The notes under the pieces are model-generated. The model did no database searches and was not told the DNA's origin. It saw only the letters and a program-made list of their open reading frames with translations. From assembly GCA_900751685.1 (NCBI GenBank), contig CAADSR010000226.1, positions 1-6,196 of the forward strand: 6,196 bases of DNA, written 5' to 3'. Within the stretch, counting starts at the first letter, position 1. The number at the start of each line of letters is the position of its first letter. Of this stretch, positions 1-6,140 are shown in pieces. The translations under genes and the position numbers were made by a program. The DNA comes from Clostridia bacterium. GTDB taxonomy: Bacteria; Bacillota; Clostridia; UBA1381.

Positions 1-49
1 AACACCATCCCACTCCGATTTCAACCGGTTCCCGTCATTTTTTTACTTT

Positions 50-805
50 TTATTGCTTTGATTGACGTCCTGCACGGTCCACCGTGTAATTATCCTTATA
101 GACTAGGTCCGATACGGTGACCAGCTCGAATTTTTGGCTCAAATTCTCCAGGATCTTCGGCAGCACCTGGGCCGTATAAGCGGTCCCATTATGTAACAGC
201 AGAATATCCCCATCGGCTGTTTTTTCTGTTGTGCGGGAAAAGATCCGCTCCGGCGTAGCATCTTTGGGATAGTCAAGCCCATCCACCGACCATTGGATGT
301 ACATCCGGCCGCTTTGCTCTACCGTCCGGACAACGGTATTGTTATAACCCCCGGAAGGTGCGCGCATCAGGTTTGGCCGTACGCCGCTGATGCTTTCGAT
401 CACATCGTCGCACTTTTTCATATCAGCCAATAATTGTTCCTCATTCATTTTGGTGTAATCTCCATGCTTATAAGAATGGCTGCCAAGCTCATGGCCATGT
501 TCTTTGATCTTTACAACGCTATCCGGATACTTTTCCGCCCAGTCCCCTACCATGAAAAATGTCGCCTTTGCATGGTATTGGTCTAAAGCCGCTAAGATCT
601 GGTCAACATCATCCGCATTCCAAGCACAATCAAATGTCAGCGCAATTTTATGGTCCTCCCGCTGCACCGAATAAATGGGCAGATCCCTGTCCCCAACCTT
701 AAACACCTGGGCAGTGTTGCTTGTCCCCAGCCATAGCAATGGAAAGACCACAAGGACAGCCAAGGCAATGACAAGATGTTTTGCACGAATCACAAAAAAT
801 TTCAT
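50..805 (-). CDS. PdaB-like membrane-anchored polysaccharide deacetylase (CE4/NodB fold)
   Basis: Predicted carbohydrate esterase family 4 protein of 251 residues that would remove acetyl groups from peptidoglycan or another surface polysaccharide outside the membrane. Residues about 11-27 are one hydrophobic segment after a basic start, an uncleaved anchor or signal peptide; the NodB domain covers about 52-235. Visible motifs are TFDCAW (57-62, catalytic-base candidate D59), SHSYKH (metal-ligand candidates H110 and H114), RAPSGG (148-153), WSVDGLD (172-178) and LLLHN (202-206). Position 60, where classical TFDD enzymes have a metal-binding Asp, is Cys; PdaB and its relatives also diverge here. 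Length and layout match B. subtilis PdaB (about 254 residues), which is needed for spore cortex maintenance, but Clostridia carry several related paralogues, so no symbol is given. The ATG is preceded by GGAGGG (812-817) six bases away. It lies downstream of the uxaA terminator, so it is probably transcribed separately. Confidence 0.88.
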   Translation of the reverse strand: MKFFVIRAKHLVIALAVLVVFPLLWLGTSNTAQVFKVGDRDLPIYSVQREDHKIALTFDCAWNADDVDQILAALDQYHAKATFFMVGDWAEKYPDSVVKIKEHGHELGSHSYKHGDYTKMNEEQLLADMKKCDDVIESISGVRPNLMRAPSGGYNNTVVRTVEQSGRMYIQWSVDGLDYPKDATPERIFSRTTEKTADGDILLLHNGTAYTAQVLPKILENLSQKFELVTVSDLVYKDNYTVDRAGRQSKQ

Positions 806-829
806 TTTCTTCCCTCCGAATCCAATAGT

Positions 830-858
830 TCTATATTCCTATTCAGAAAAGAAAACAA
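830..858 (-). promoter_or_regulatory. Candidate sigma-A promoter for the PdaB-like gene
   Basis: On the minus strand, TTGTTT (853-858) is separated by 17 bases from TATAGA (830-835). The start codon is at 805, which would leave a short leader holding the GGAGGG site. The match is only moderate (3/6 and 4/6). I looked for a sigma-E, -G or -K type promoter, which a sporulation gene could have, and found no convincing pair. A promoter is expected here because an intrinsic terminator separates this gene from uxaA. Confidence 0.35.
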
Positions 859-885
859 TTATGTCCCCGCGTCCATTTTTTTGCC

Positions 886-921
886 AAAGAAAAAGGACGC
901 GGCAGCTTGCCAGCATCCTTT
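886..921 (-). terminator. Intrinsic terminator of the RAYT-like/uxaA operon
   Basis: Read on the minus strand, a GC-rich hairpin (arms about 909-921 and 892-904, AGC loop 905-907) begins 11 bases after the uxaA stop. The core pairs are GGCA/TGCC, GC/GC and GGA/TCC, extended by AAA/TTT at the base, with a one-base bulge and one mismatch. It runs directly into a T-rich tract, TTTTTCTTT (886-894). This is the standard form of a Rho-independent terminator. On the plus strand the hairpin is followed by only three T residues, so it is probably one-directional. Confidence 0.8.
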
Positions 922-931
922 CCCACAAAAA

Positions 932-2344
932 TCACAGGGTAACGCCATCTTTGAAGATTGATATCTCACGATAGCCATTTTGTTCGTTATTGATCTTAGC
1001 CCCCCCGCAGACCTTCAACACAAAATCAAATAAGGTCTCTGTCAAATCAGCCCCCTCTAAAATATCTCCCGCATCAAAATCAATCCAGTGGGGTTTGCGC
1101 TCAAACAATGGGGTATTCGTTGAGATCTTCACCGTGGGTACGGGCGCCCCTGCCGGCGTCCCCCGTCCCGTCGTGAACAAAATGAGCTGGCACCCTGCGG
1201 CTGCCAGGTTTGTGATCGCAACCAGGTCGTTGCCAGGGCCATTTAACAGCTGCAGCCCAGGACGGCTGATTTTTTGTCCTACTGACAAAACATCTGAAAC
1301 ATTGGAAGAGCCGCCTTTTTGCACACAGCCCAGGGATTTATCCTCCAGTGTCGTGATCCCGCCAGCCTTGTTCCCCGGGGATGGGTTTTCATAAACCACC
1401 TGGTTATAGCGCATAAAATATTCTTTAAAATCGTTGATCAAGCCGACTGTCTTATCAAATACCTCTTTGTTGATGCAGCGGTTCATCAGCAGCGTCTCCG
1501 CCCCAAACATCTCCGGCACCTCGGTCAGCACCGTGCTGCCTCCCATCCCGATCAGGCGGTCTGAAAAACGGCCCACAAGAGGATTGGCGGAAAGGCCGGA
1601 AAAACCATCTGAGCCGCCGCATTTAAGCCCTACGACTAATTTTTCCACACTGCATGGCTTACGCTGAAAAGAAGACGCGTAAGCGCATAACTCACCCAGA
1701 AGGCGCATTCCTTCTTCCAGCTCATCCTCCGCATCCTGCAAGCTGAAAAATTTTACCCGGTTCCCGTCTACAGGGCCAAGTACTTTTTTAAACATTTCTA
1801 TATTGTTATTTTCACAACCCAAACCAAGCACCAACACAGCCCCGGCATTGGGATGCTGCACAAGCCCCTTTAATATCCTTTGAGTATACTCCTGATCGTC
1901 GCCCAGTTGGGAACAGCCAAACGGATGAGAAAACGTATATACGCCATCCACCAGATGCCCGTACGCTTCCTCTCCCCTGCGGGCCAGGATCTCTGCTGTT
2001 TTATTAACACAGCCCACCGTATTGATGATCCATACTTCATTCCGAATCCCAACACTGCCATCCTCCCGCTCATACCCCTGGAACGTTGCAGGCGGTAAAG
2101 ACGGCAAGTCCTTCAATTCGGGCGTATAAGTATATTCTAACACACCGCTCAAGTTTGTCGCCGTATTATGGGTGTGTACCTGCTCCCCTTTCGCAATGTC
2201 CCTGGTCGCATGTCCAATGGGATAGCCGTATTTCACAATATCCGCTCCGGAGGGAATATCCTGGATGGCAATTTTATGCCCTGCCAGCTCTCCTTCTAGC
2301 ATGACTGCGACATTATCTTCCGGGTGAATTTTCAATTGTTTCAT
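932..2344 (-). CDS. uxaA: Altronate dehydratase (UxaA family)
   Basis: Predicted D-altronate dehydratase (EC 4.2.1.7), a cytoplasmic enzyme of galacturonate breakdown that makes 2-keto-3-deoxy-D-gluconate. The 470 residues align over nearly their whole length with E. coli UxaA as I recall it. An N-terminal SAF-type domain (about 1-65, with KYGYPIG at 38-44 and HTHNTATNLS at 57-66) is followed by the catalytic domain. Conserved blocks are RNEVWIINTVGCVN (101-114), FGCSQLGDD (142-150), LGLGCENN (173-180), CGGSDGFSG (242-250), TEVPEMFGAE (274-283), YENPSPGNKAGGITTLE (318-334) and TTGRGTPAGAPVPTVK (391-406). The repeated Cys and His residues could hold the iron reported for this enzyme. The galactarate dehydratase GarD is a relative, but the near-identity of these blocks to UxaA favours altronate. 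The SAF domain is shorter than in E. coli. The gene follows the RAYT-like gene by 15 bases and ends at a clear terminator. Confidence 0.93.
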   Translation of the reverse strand: MKQLKIHPEDNVAVMLEGELAGHKIAIQDIPSGADIVKYGYPIGHATRDIAKGEQVHTHNTATNLSGVLEYTYTPELKDLPSLPPATFQGYEREDGSVGIRNEVWIINTVGCVNKTAEILARRGEEAYGHLVDGVYTFSHPFGCSQLGDDQEYTQRILKGLVQHPNAGAVLVLGLGCENNNIEMFKKVLGPVDGNRVKFFSLQDAEDELEEGMRLLGELCAYASSFQRKPCSVEKLVVGLKCGGSDGFSGLSANPLVGRFSDRLIGMGGSTVLTEVPEMFGAETLLMNRCINKEVFDKTVGLINDFKEYFMRYNQVVYENPSPGNKAGGITTLEDKSLGCVQKGGSSNVSDVLSVGQKISRPGLQLLNGPGNDLVAITNLAAAGCQLILFTTGRGTPAGAPVPTVKISTNTPLFERKPHWIDFDAGDILEGADLTETLFDFVLKVCGGAKINNEQNGYREISIFKDGVTL

Positions 2345-2353
2345 AAACTCAGT

Positions 2354-2362
2354 TCTCCTTTA
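2354..2362 (-). promoter_or_regulatory. uxaA ribosome binding site overlapping the upstream stop codon
   Basis: On the minus strand AAGGAGA (2354-2360) lies nine bases before the uxaA ATG. The TAA of the RAYT-like gene is at 2360-2362, so the two share base 2360. A ribosome finishing the upstream gene would cover the uxaA initiation region, an arrangement typical of translational coupling within one transcript. Confidence 0.7.
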
Positions 2363-3160
2363 TAATAACCATACACTTAATTGTTGTTTTTGCCTCGGCT
2401 TTTGCGCCGGCTCAGCCGGTGGCTGTACCGGTGGTCCTGCCGGCTTCTCAGGCTGTGCCGGAGCTTCTTTTTTCTTCCCCGCTGGAACCGTCTCTCCCAA
2501 AAGCTGGTGCAGGCGGCGGGAGGATACAACGCCTTCCCACACCTCCCGGCGCTGTGCCAAGACTTTACTGCTCAAGCTGCGGCAGCCGCAAAGCCTGCGC
2601 AAAATCTTCGCCAGGGTCTCATCGGGCATATGTACGTAGTCATCCAGATAAAGGCGCTTTGGCATTGCTGCCTCTGCTGCTCCATAAGCAGCCTGCCCCC
2701 CGGCAAAGCGGAGCAATTCCTCCATGGCGATAACTCCCCCGTCCCGCATGGCCTCCTCACGGCTGCTGCGCGCGCTCTTGCCGTAACATTCCGGCAAGAA
2801 ATATAAATAGGTTAAACGCCCCAGCAGCTCCTGCCCGCTTTCGACTGGCTCGCTTTGATAGCGGTCATAAAATAATTTCCCGGCCTGTCCGTGTATCCGG
2901 TTGAAATAGCGGGCATAGCTCGTCGTCAGTGGTTTTATAACGGCGCTGAGCCCGCCTCCGCCCCCGCTTTCCTTGACCAACAGGTGGACCGTTTGCCGGT
3001 CCATACAATATCCGAAAAGCAACGGCCCTTCTTCAAAGTACTTTTGCAGCAGCCGGTAAAACTGCTCATAGTCTTCTTCCGTCAAAAACAGCTGGTTTTC
3101 CCCCCGCAATAATACATGGTAGATCCCTGTGCTGCTAATTTCCCGTCCTTTTCTTGCCAT
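2360..3160 (-). CDS. REP-associated tyrosine transposase (RAYT/Y1)-like protein with degenerate HUH motif
   Basis: Protein of 266 residues related to Y1/IS200-type single-strand transposases of the RAYT branch. The N-terminal GIYHVLLRGENQ (12-23), the ARYFNRIHGQAGKLFYDRYQSEPVE stretch (83-107) and TYLYFLP (117-123) align without gaps to the usual family blocks. The family normally has YCLMPNHVHLL; here residues 51-61 read YCMDRQTVHLL, so the first His of the HUH metal site is Thr57, with only His59 kept. The candidate nucleophile Tyr118 remains, but the usual NP after it has become LP. A Gly5 run (66-70) follows the HUH region. Residues about 175-225 may be a weakened version of the helical DNA-binding domain seen in larger clostridial members. 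The tail, 226-260, is rich in Pro, Lys and Gln. The start ATG has a GGGGGT site upstream. It is probably inactive for transposition; a retained DNA-binding role is inference. Confidence 0.8.
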   Translation of the reverse strand: MARKGREISSTGIYHVLLRGENQLFLTEEDYEQFYRLLQKYFEEGPLLFGYCMDRQTVHLLVKESGGGGGLSAVIKPLTTSYARYFNRIHGQAGKLFYDRYQSEPVESGQELLGRLTYLYFLPECYGKSARSSREEAMRDGGVIAMEELLRFAGGQAAYGAAEAAMPKRLYLDDYVHMPDETLAKILRRLCGCRSLSSKVLAQRREVWEGVVSSRRLHQLLGETVPAGKKKEAPAQPEKPAGPPVQPPAEPAQKPRQKQQLSVWLL

Positions 3161-3191
3161 AATTGACCCCCGCTTTCCTTTTCTTGACTTG

Positions 3192-3220
3192 TGCAGGAAA
3201 ACCTTTGATAAGCTCCTGCA
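3192..3220. repeat. Inverted repeat (hairpin) in the leader
   Basis: TGCAGGA (3192-3198) and TCCTGCA (3214-3220) are perfect complements separated by 15 bases. On the minus-strand RNA this would fold about 30 nt before the RAYT-like start codon. No T run follows it, so it does not look like a terminator. It may affect translation or RNA stability. Confidence 0.5.
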
Positions 3221-3233
3221 AACCTATAATAAA

Positions 3234-3286
3234 GCAAATAAAAAAGGCTATAACACTTTCTTACGTTGCTTAACCCCCATATGGCC
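3234..3286 (-). terminator. Possible weak attenuator in the leader
   Basis: On the minus strand a TTTTTTATTT tract (about 3236-3245) follows a sequence that can pair GGC..TAT with ATAGCC (two-base bulge), with an inner AAC/GTT pairing. Alternatively GGTTA can pair with TAGCC. The stem is short with a large loop, so termination would be inefficient or conditional. It lies between the predicted promoter and the first gene. Confidence 0.25.
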
Positions 3287-3380
3287 GTCCTTACTTTGAT
3301 CCCTCTCAACACCGGCTTGTCATTACATGTCCCATTTTAAATCCCAGCTCAAGTAAACTAAACTTCTATCATACTCTTTC

Positions 3381-3409
3381 ATTATAGCATAAAATTTGTG
3401 GGGACACAA
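3381..3409 (-). promoter_or_regulatory. Extended -10 promoter of the RAYT-like/uxaA operon
   Basis: On the minus strand the -10 is a perfect TATAAT (3381-3386), preceded by TGC to give the extended -10 form TGnTATAAT. The -35 at 17 bases spacing is TTGTGT (3404-3409, 3/6). Transcription should begin near 3374. The extended -10 offsets the poor -35. The -35 and spacer are overlapped by a perfect inverted repeat. Confidence 0.65.
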
Positions 3410-3410
3410 A
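3395..3410. promoter_or_regulatory. Palindromic candidate operator, TTTGTG-N4-CACAAA
   Basis: A perfect 6-bp inverted repeat, TTTGTG (3395-3400) and CACAAA (3405-3410) with spacer GGGA, covers the -35 and part of the spacer of the minus-strand promoter. A protein bound here would block RNA polymerase. The regulator is unknown; in this setting a hexuronate-responsive GntR or LacI-type repressor would make sense, but that is inference. Confidence 0.45.
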
Positions 3411-3448
3411 TACGGTTTGATAAAATTATTATTACATTTTTGTCACTG

Positions 3449-3477
3449 TTCTAACCAAAAGCTTATCCGAATATAAA
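3449..3477 (+). promoter_or_regulatory. Candidate promoter for the cation ATPase
   Basis: TTCTAA (3449-3454, 3/6), a 17-base spacer and TATAAA (3472-3477, 5/6) would give a transcript start near 3484 and a leader of about 29 bases. The region is very AT-rich and other pairings can be drawn, for example TTGTCA at 3440-3445 with a poor -10. The gene has a good ribosome binding site, GGAGG (3502-3506), six bases before its ATG. Confidence 0.35.
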
Positions 3478-3512
3478 TCATTGAACAATATTTTAGCATA
3501 TGGAGGCCACTT

Positions 3513-6140
3513 ATGAACACATATCATGATTTACCTGTGAAAGAAGTGGAAAAGATCTTTTCCACCGACCTCAAAAACGGATTATCCGAAAAAGAAGTCC
3601 AGGCACGCCTGAAAAAAAACGGTCCTAACGCACTGAAAGAAAAAAAGAAGAAAGGTTTTCTTCTCCGCTTTTTAGAGCAATTTAATGATTTTATGATCAT
3701 TATCCTGCTGATCGCAGCTGCCATTTCTTTCGTCACAGCCTGTATGGATGGTGATGGGGATATTATGGAACCGATCATTATCCTGACCATTGTTGTGCTG
3801 AATGCACTTTTGGGCGTCATTCAGGAAAGCCGGGCCGAGCACAGCCTCAATGCGTTAAAACAAATCTCCGCTCCCCATGCACGCGTCCTGCGCGGAGGGC
3901 AGGAAAAGGTCGTGGCGGCAAAAGACGTTGTCGTTGGTGACATCCTGGTCCTTTCTGCCGGAGATTTGGTTGCGGCAGACTGCCGCCTGGTCTCAGCCAA
4001 CAACCTTCAAGCAGATGAATCCTCCCTGACGGGTGAGTCCATGCCGGTCGAAAAAAATGCGGATGCACTTCTTGACCCCAAAGCGCCGCTCGGCGACCGG
4101 ATCAACCTGGCCCTCTCCTCCACCTCCATTACTGCCGGAAAAGGGACCGCTATTGTTACAAAGACAGGCATGGACACTGAGGTTGGCCATATTGCAGGCA
4201 TTTTAATGTCGACGGATAAAGAACAAACACCTCTGCAAAAAAAATTGTCCGCCACAGGAAAAACACTGGGCATCAGCGCCTTATTGATCTGCGGTGTCAT
4301 CTTCATCATCGGCCTGTATCAAAAGCTTCCTCCTTTTGAAATGTTTATGACCTCTGTCAGCCTAGCAGTTGCCGCGATTCCCGAAGGCCTGCCTGCCATC
4401 GTCACTATCATGCTTGCCATTGGCCTTGATAAAATGGCCAAAAAGGGAGCCATTATGCGGAACCTCCCCTCCGTTGAGACCTTAGGCAGCGCATCGGTCA
4501 TCTGTTCTGATAAGACCGGCACCTTGACCCAAAATAAAATGCAGATCACCAGGATTTCAAGCCTGGACCAGACACTGACGCTGCGTATGGCTGCTCTTTG
4601 CTCCGACAGCGGAAACCGGGAATTTTTAAGTCCCACGGAAAATGCGATCCTGACCTTTGCTGACAGCCAAGGGGCCTGCAAAGAAGATCTGGACCGGAAA
4701 TACCCCCGCCTGGATGAGATCCCATTTGACTCCAAACGAAAACGCATGAGCACCCTGCACCGCTATAACGGAAGCCTGCGTACGATCACAAAGGGTGCGA
4801 TTGATTTGATCCTTCCGATGTGTACCTCTTATTATGACGGCCAGACAGTAAAGCCGCTGACCCGCGCAAAGCAAAAAGAGATCCTGGCAGAAAACCAAAA
4901 AATGGCAGACGACGCCCTGCGGGTCATTGCAGTCGCTTATGCAGATAGCAGCCGCATTGGTGATTCAAAGATCTCCGAAAGTAAAATGGTATTCACTGGT
5001 CTTTTAGGCATTTCCGACCCACCAAGGCCGGAAGCAATAGAGGCTGTTTCCGTCTGCAAAAACGCAGGGATCCGCCCCGTTATGATCACCGGCGACCACG
5101 TGGGCACAGCATGTGCGATCGCCAAAGAAATGGGGATCATGACCAGGGACACCCAGGCAATGACAGGGGCAGAGCTGGAGGAGCTCCCCCAGGAGGAACT
5201 GGAAAAGAACATCCAGGATTACAGCGTCTTTGCCCGGGTGACGCCCCATCATAAAATGCGTATTGTAAAGGCATGGAAAAGCCGTGGCGCTATCGTGGCA
5301 ATGACCGGCGACGGCGTTAATGATGCGCCTGCCCTCGCCGCTGCTGATATTGGATGCAGTATGGGAAAAACAGGGACCGACGTAGCAAAATCAGCATCGG
5401 ATATGATTTTGACCGATGATAATTTTGCAACTATCGTAGAAGCGATCCGCCAGGGCCGCGGGATCTTTGCCAATATCAAAAAATCAGTCCAGTTCCTCCT
5501 TTCCAGCAATATCGGCGAGATCATCACTATTTTTACAGGCATTTTATTTGGCTGGCCGTCCCCCCTTCTGGCGATCCAGCTTTTATGGGTCAATCTCGTG
5601 ACCGATTCCCTGCCGGCAATCGCGTTAGGCCTTGACCCTGCGGAAAAGGATATCATGTCCCAGCCTCCGCGGCCTCCGAAAAAGGGGCTGTTTGCCGATG
5701 GGTTATGGGTCACAATCCTTCTCGAAGGCGGTATGATCGGCGCTTTGGCCCTATTGGCATTTTCGATCGGCGCCACATTGTTCGACACCGGAAATATCCC
5801 GGTCATTGGAAGGACCATGGCCTTTGCAGTGCTGAGCATTTCAGAGCTGGTGCATGCTTTCAACACCAGGAGCGAACATTCTGTTTTCTCTGTGGGGATC
5901 TTTAAAAACCATTATTTAGTCGCTGCTTTTGCTGCCGGGGTCTTCCTCCAGGTCAGCGTTATTATGGTCCCAGTCCTTGCTAAGATCTTTAATGTTGTTG
6001 CCCTTTCCCCGCTGCAGTGGGGCATTGTCGGAGGCTTATCCCTGCTGCCGCTTGTTATTGTAGAATTGCAGAAAAAAGCGTCTTCCTTGTTTGATGGAAA
6101 ACACACGGCAGTCAAAACTGAGATCTCATGGCAAAACTAA
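3513..6140 (+). CDS. Calcium-translocating P-type ATPase (P2 family, SERCA/PMCA-like)
   Basis: Full-length membrane pump of 875 residues that should export Ca2+ using ATP. A cation-ATPase N-terminal segment (about 4-70) comes first. M1 and M2 (about 58-105) are followed by the actuator domain with TGES (173-176) and M3-M4 (250-306) with IPEGLP (289-294). The phosphorylation site is D333 in DKTGTLTQNKM. The nucleotide domain has KGA (427-429), followed by DPPRPE (502-507), TGD (526-528), TGDGVNDAP (598-606) and M5-M10 (about 658-855). Aligned by motif to rabbit SERCA, ligands of both Ca2+ sites appear present: E291 (site II), N666 and E669 in M5, N694, T697 and D698 in M6, and E778 in M8. The KGAPE motif reads KGAID here. 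ATG is chosen for its GGAGG site and conserved N terminus. The 3' end overlaps feoA by 13 bases. Ca2+ is the best substrate guess; Mn2+ or another divalent cation cannot be excluded. Confidence 0.93.
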   Translation: MNTYHDLPVKEVEKIFSTDLKNGLSEKEVQARLKKNGPNALKEKKKKGFLLRFLEQFNDFMIIILLIAAAISFVTACMDGDGDIMEPIIILTIVVLNALLGVIQESRAEHSLNALKQISAPHARVLRGGQEKVVAAKDVVVGDILVLSAGDLVAADCRLVSANNLQADESSLTGESMPVEKNADALLDPKAPLGDRINLALSSTSITAGKGTAIVTKTGMDTEVGHIAGILMSTDKEQTPLQKKLSATGKTLGISALLICGVIFIIGLYQKLPPFEMFMTSVSLAVAAIPEGLPAIVTIMLAIGLDKMAKKGAIMRNLPSVETLGSASVICSDKTGTLTQNKMQITRISSLDQTLTLRMAALCSDSGNREFLSPTENAILTFADSQGACKEDLDRKYPRLDEIPFDSKRKRMSTLHRYNGSLRTITKGAIDLILPMCTSYYDGQTVKPLTRAKQKEILAENQKMADDALRVIAVAYADSSRIGDSKISESKMVFTGLLGISDPPRPEAIEAVSVCKNAGIRPVMITGDHVGTACAIAKEMGIMTRDTQAMTGAELEELPQEELEKNIQDYSVFARVTPHHKMRIVKAWKSRGAIVAMTGDGVNDAPALAAADIGCSMGKTGTDVAKSASDMILTDDNFATIVEAIRQGRGIFANIKKSVQFLLSSNIGEIITIFTGILFGWPSPLLAIQLLWVNLVTDSLPAIALGLDPAEKDIMSQPPRPPKKGLFADGLWVTILLEGGMIGALALLAFSIGATLFDTGNIPVIGRTMAFAVLSISELVHAFNTRSEHSVFSVGIFKNHYLVAAFAAGVFLQVSVIMVPVLAKIFNVVALSPLQWGIVGGLSLLPLVIVELQKKASSLFDGKHTAVKTEISWQN

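Larger units (their letters stand above)
3161..3374 (-). other. 5' leader of the RAYT-like/uxaA transcript
   Basis: About 210 bases separate the predicted transcription start (near 3374) from the start codon at 3160. I see no protein gene with a credible ribosome binding site and no riboswitch or T-box consensus I recognise. Its visible structures are a perfect 7-bp inverted repeat near the gene and a T-rich tract after a weak hairpin further upstream. The stretch also holds an 8-bp palindrome, CCATATGG (3277-3284). Confidence 0.4.

Noticed and set aside
1..49. Possible gene start or end at the left edge
   Set aside because: An ATG at 8-6 on the minus strand has GGAG only four bases upstream, and just three codons are inside the window. 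Open plus-strand frames show no recognisable sequence, so nothing can be supported.
675..974. Plus-strand frames of 99 and 61 codons across the deacetylase start and the uxaA end
   Set aside because: They run antisense through two well-supported genes and the terminator, and have no family resemblance.
2404..2445. Repeated CCGGTGG and CCGGC motifs that could be REP-type hairpins near a RAYT gene
   Set aside because: They fall inside the coding tail and follow from the repeated Pro-Pro and Pro-Ala codons. No matching copies are seen outside the gene.
2381..2806. 141-codon plus-strand frame opposite the RAYT-like gene
   Set aside because: It starts at TTG, and its Leu/Arg-rich composition is what the antisense of a GC-rich Pro/Gln/Lys-coding region gives. 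The minus-strand frame has clear family motifs.
3082..3312. 76-codon minus-strand frame starting with GTG in the operon leader
   Set aside because: It has no ribosome binding site, overlaps the RAYT-like gene in another frame, and its sequence resembles no family I know.
3395..3410. Palindrome read as a CcpA cre site
   Set aside because: The cre consensus needs a central CG and a TGNNAN-type arm. The centre here is GGGA, so it does not fit.
5249..5866. 205-codon minus-strand frame within the ATPase gene
   Set aside because: It is a reverse-strand shadow of a strongly conserved gene, with no ribosome site and no recognisable domain.
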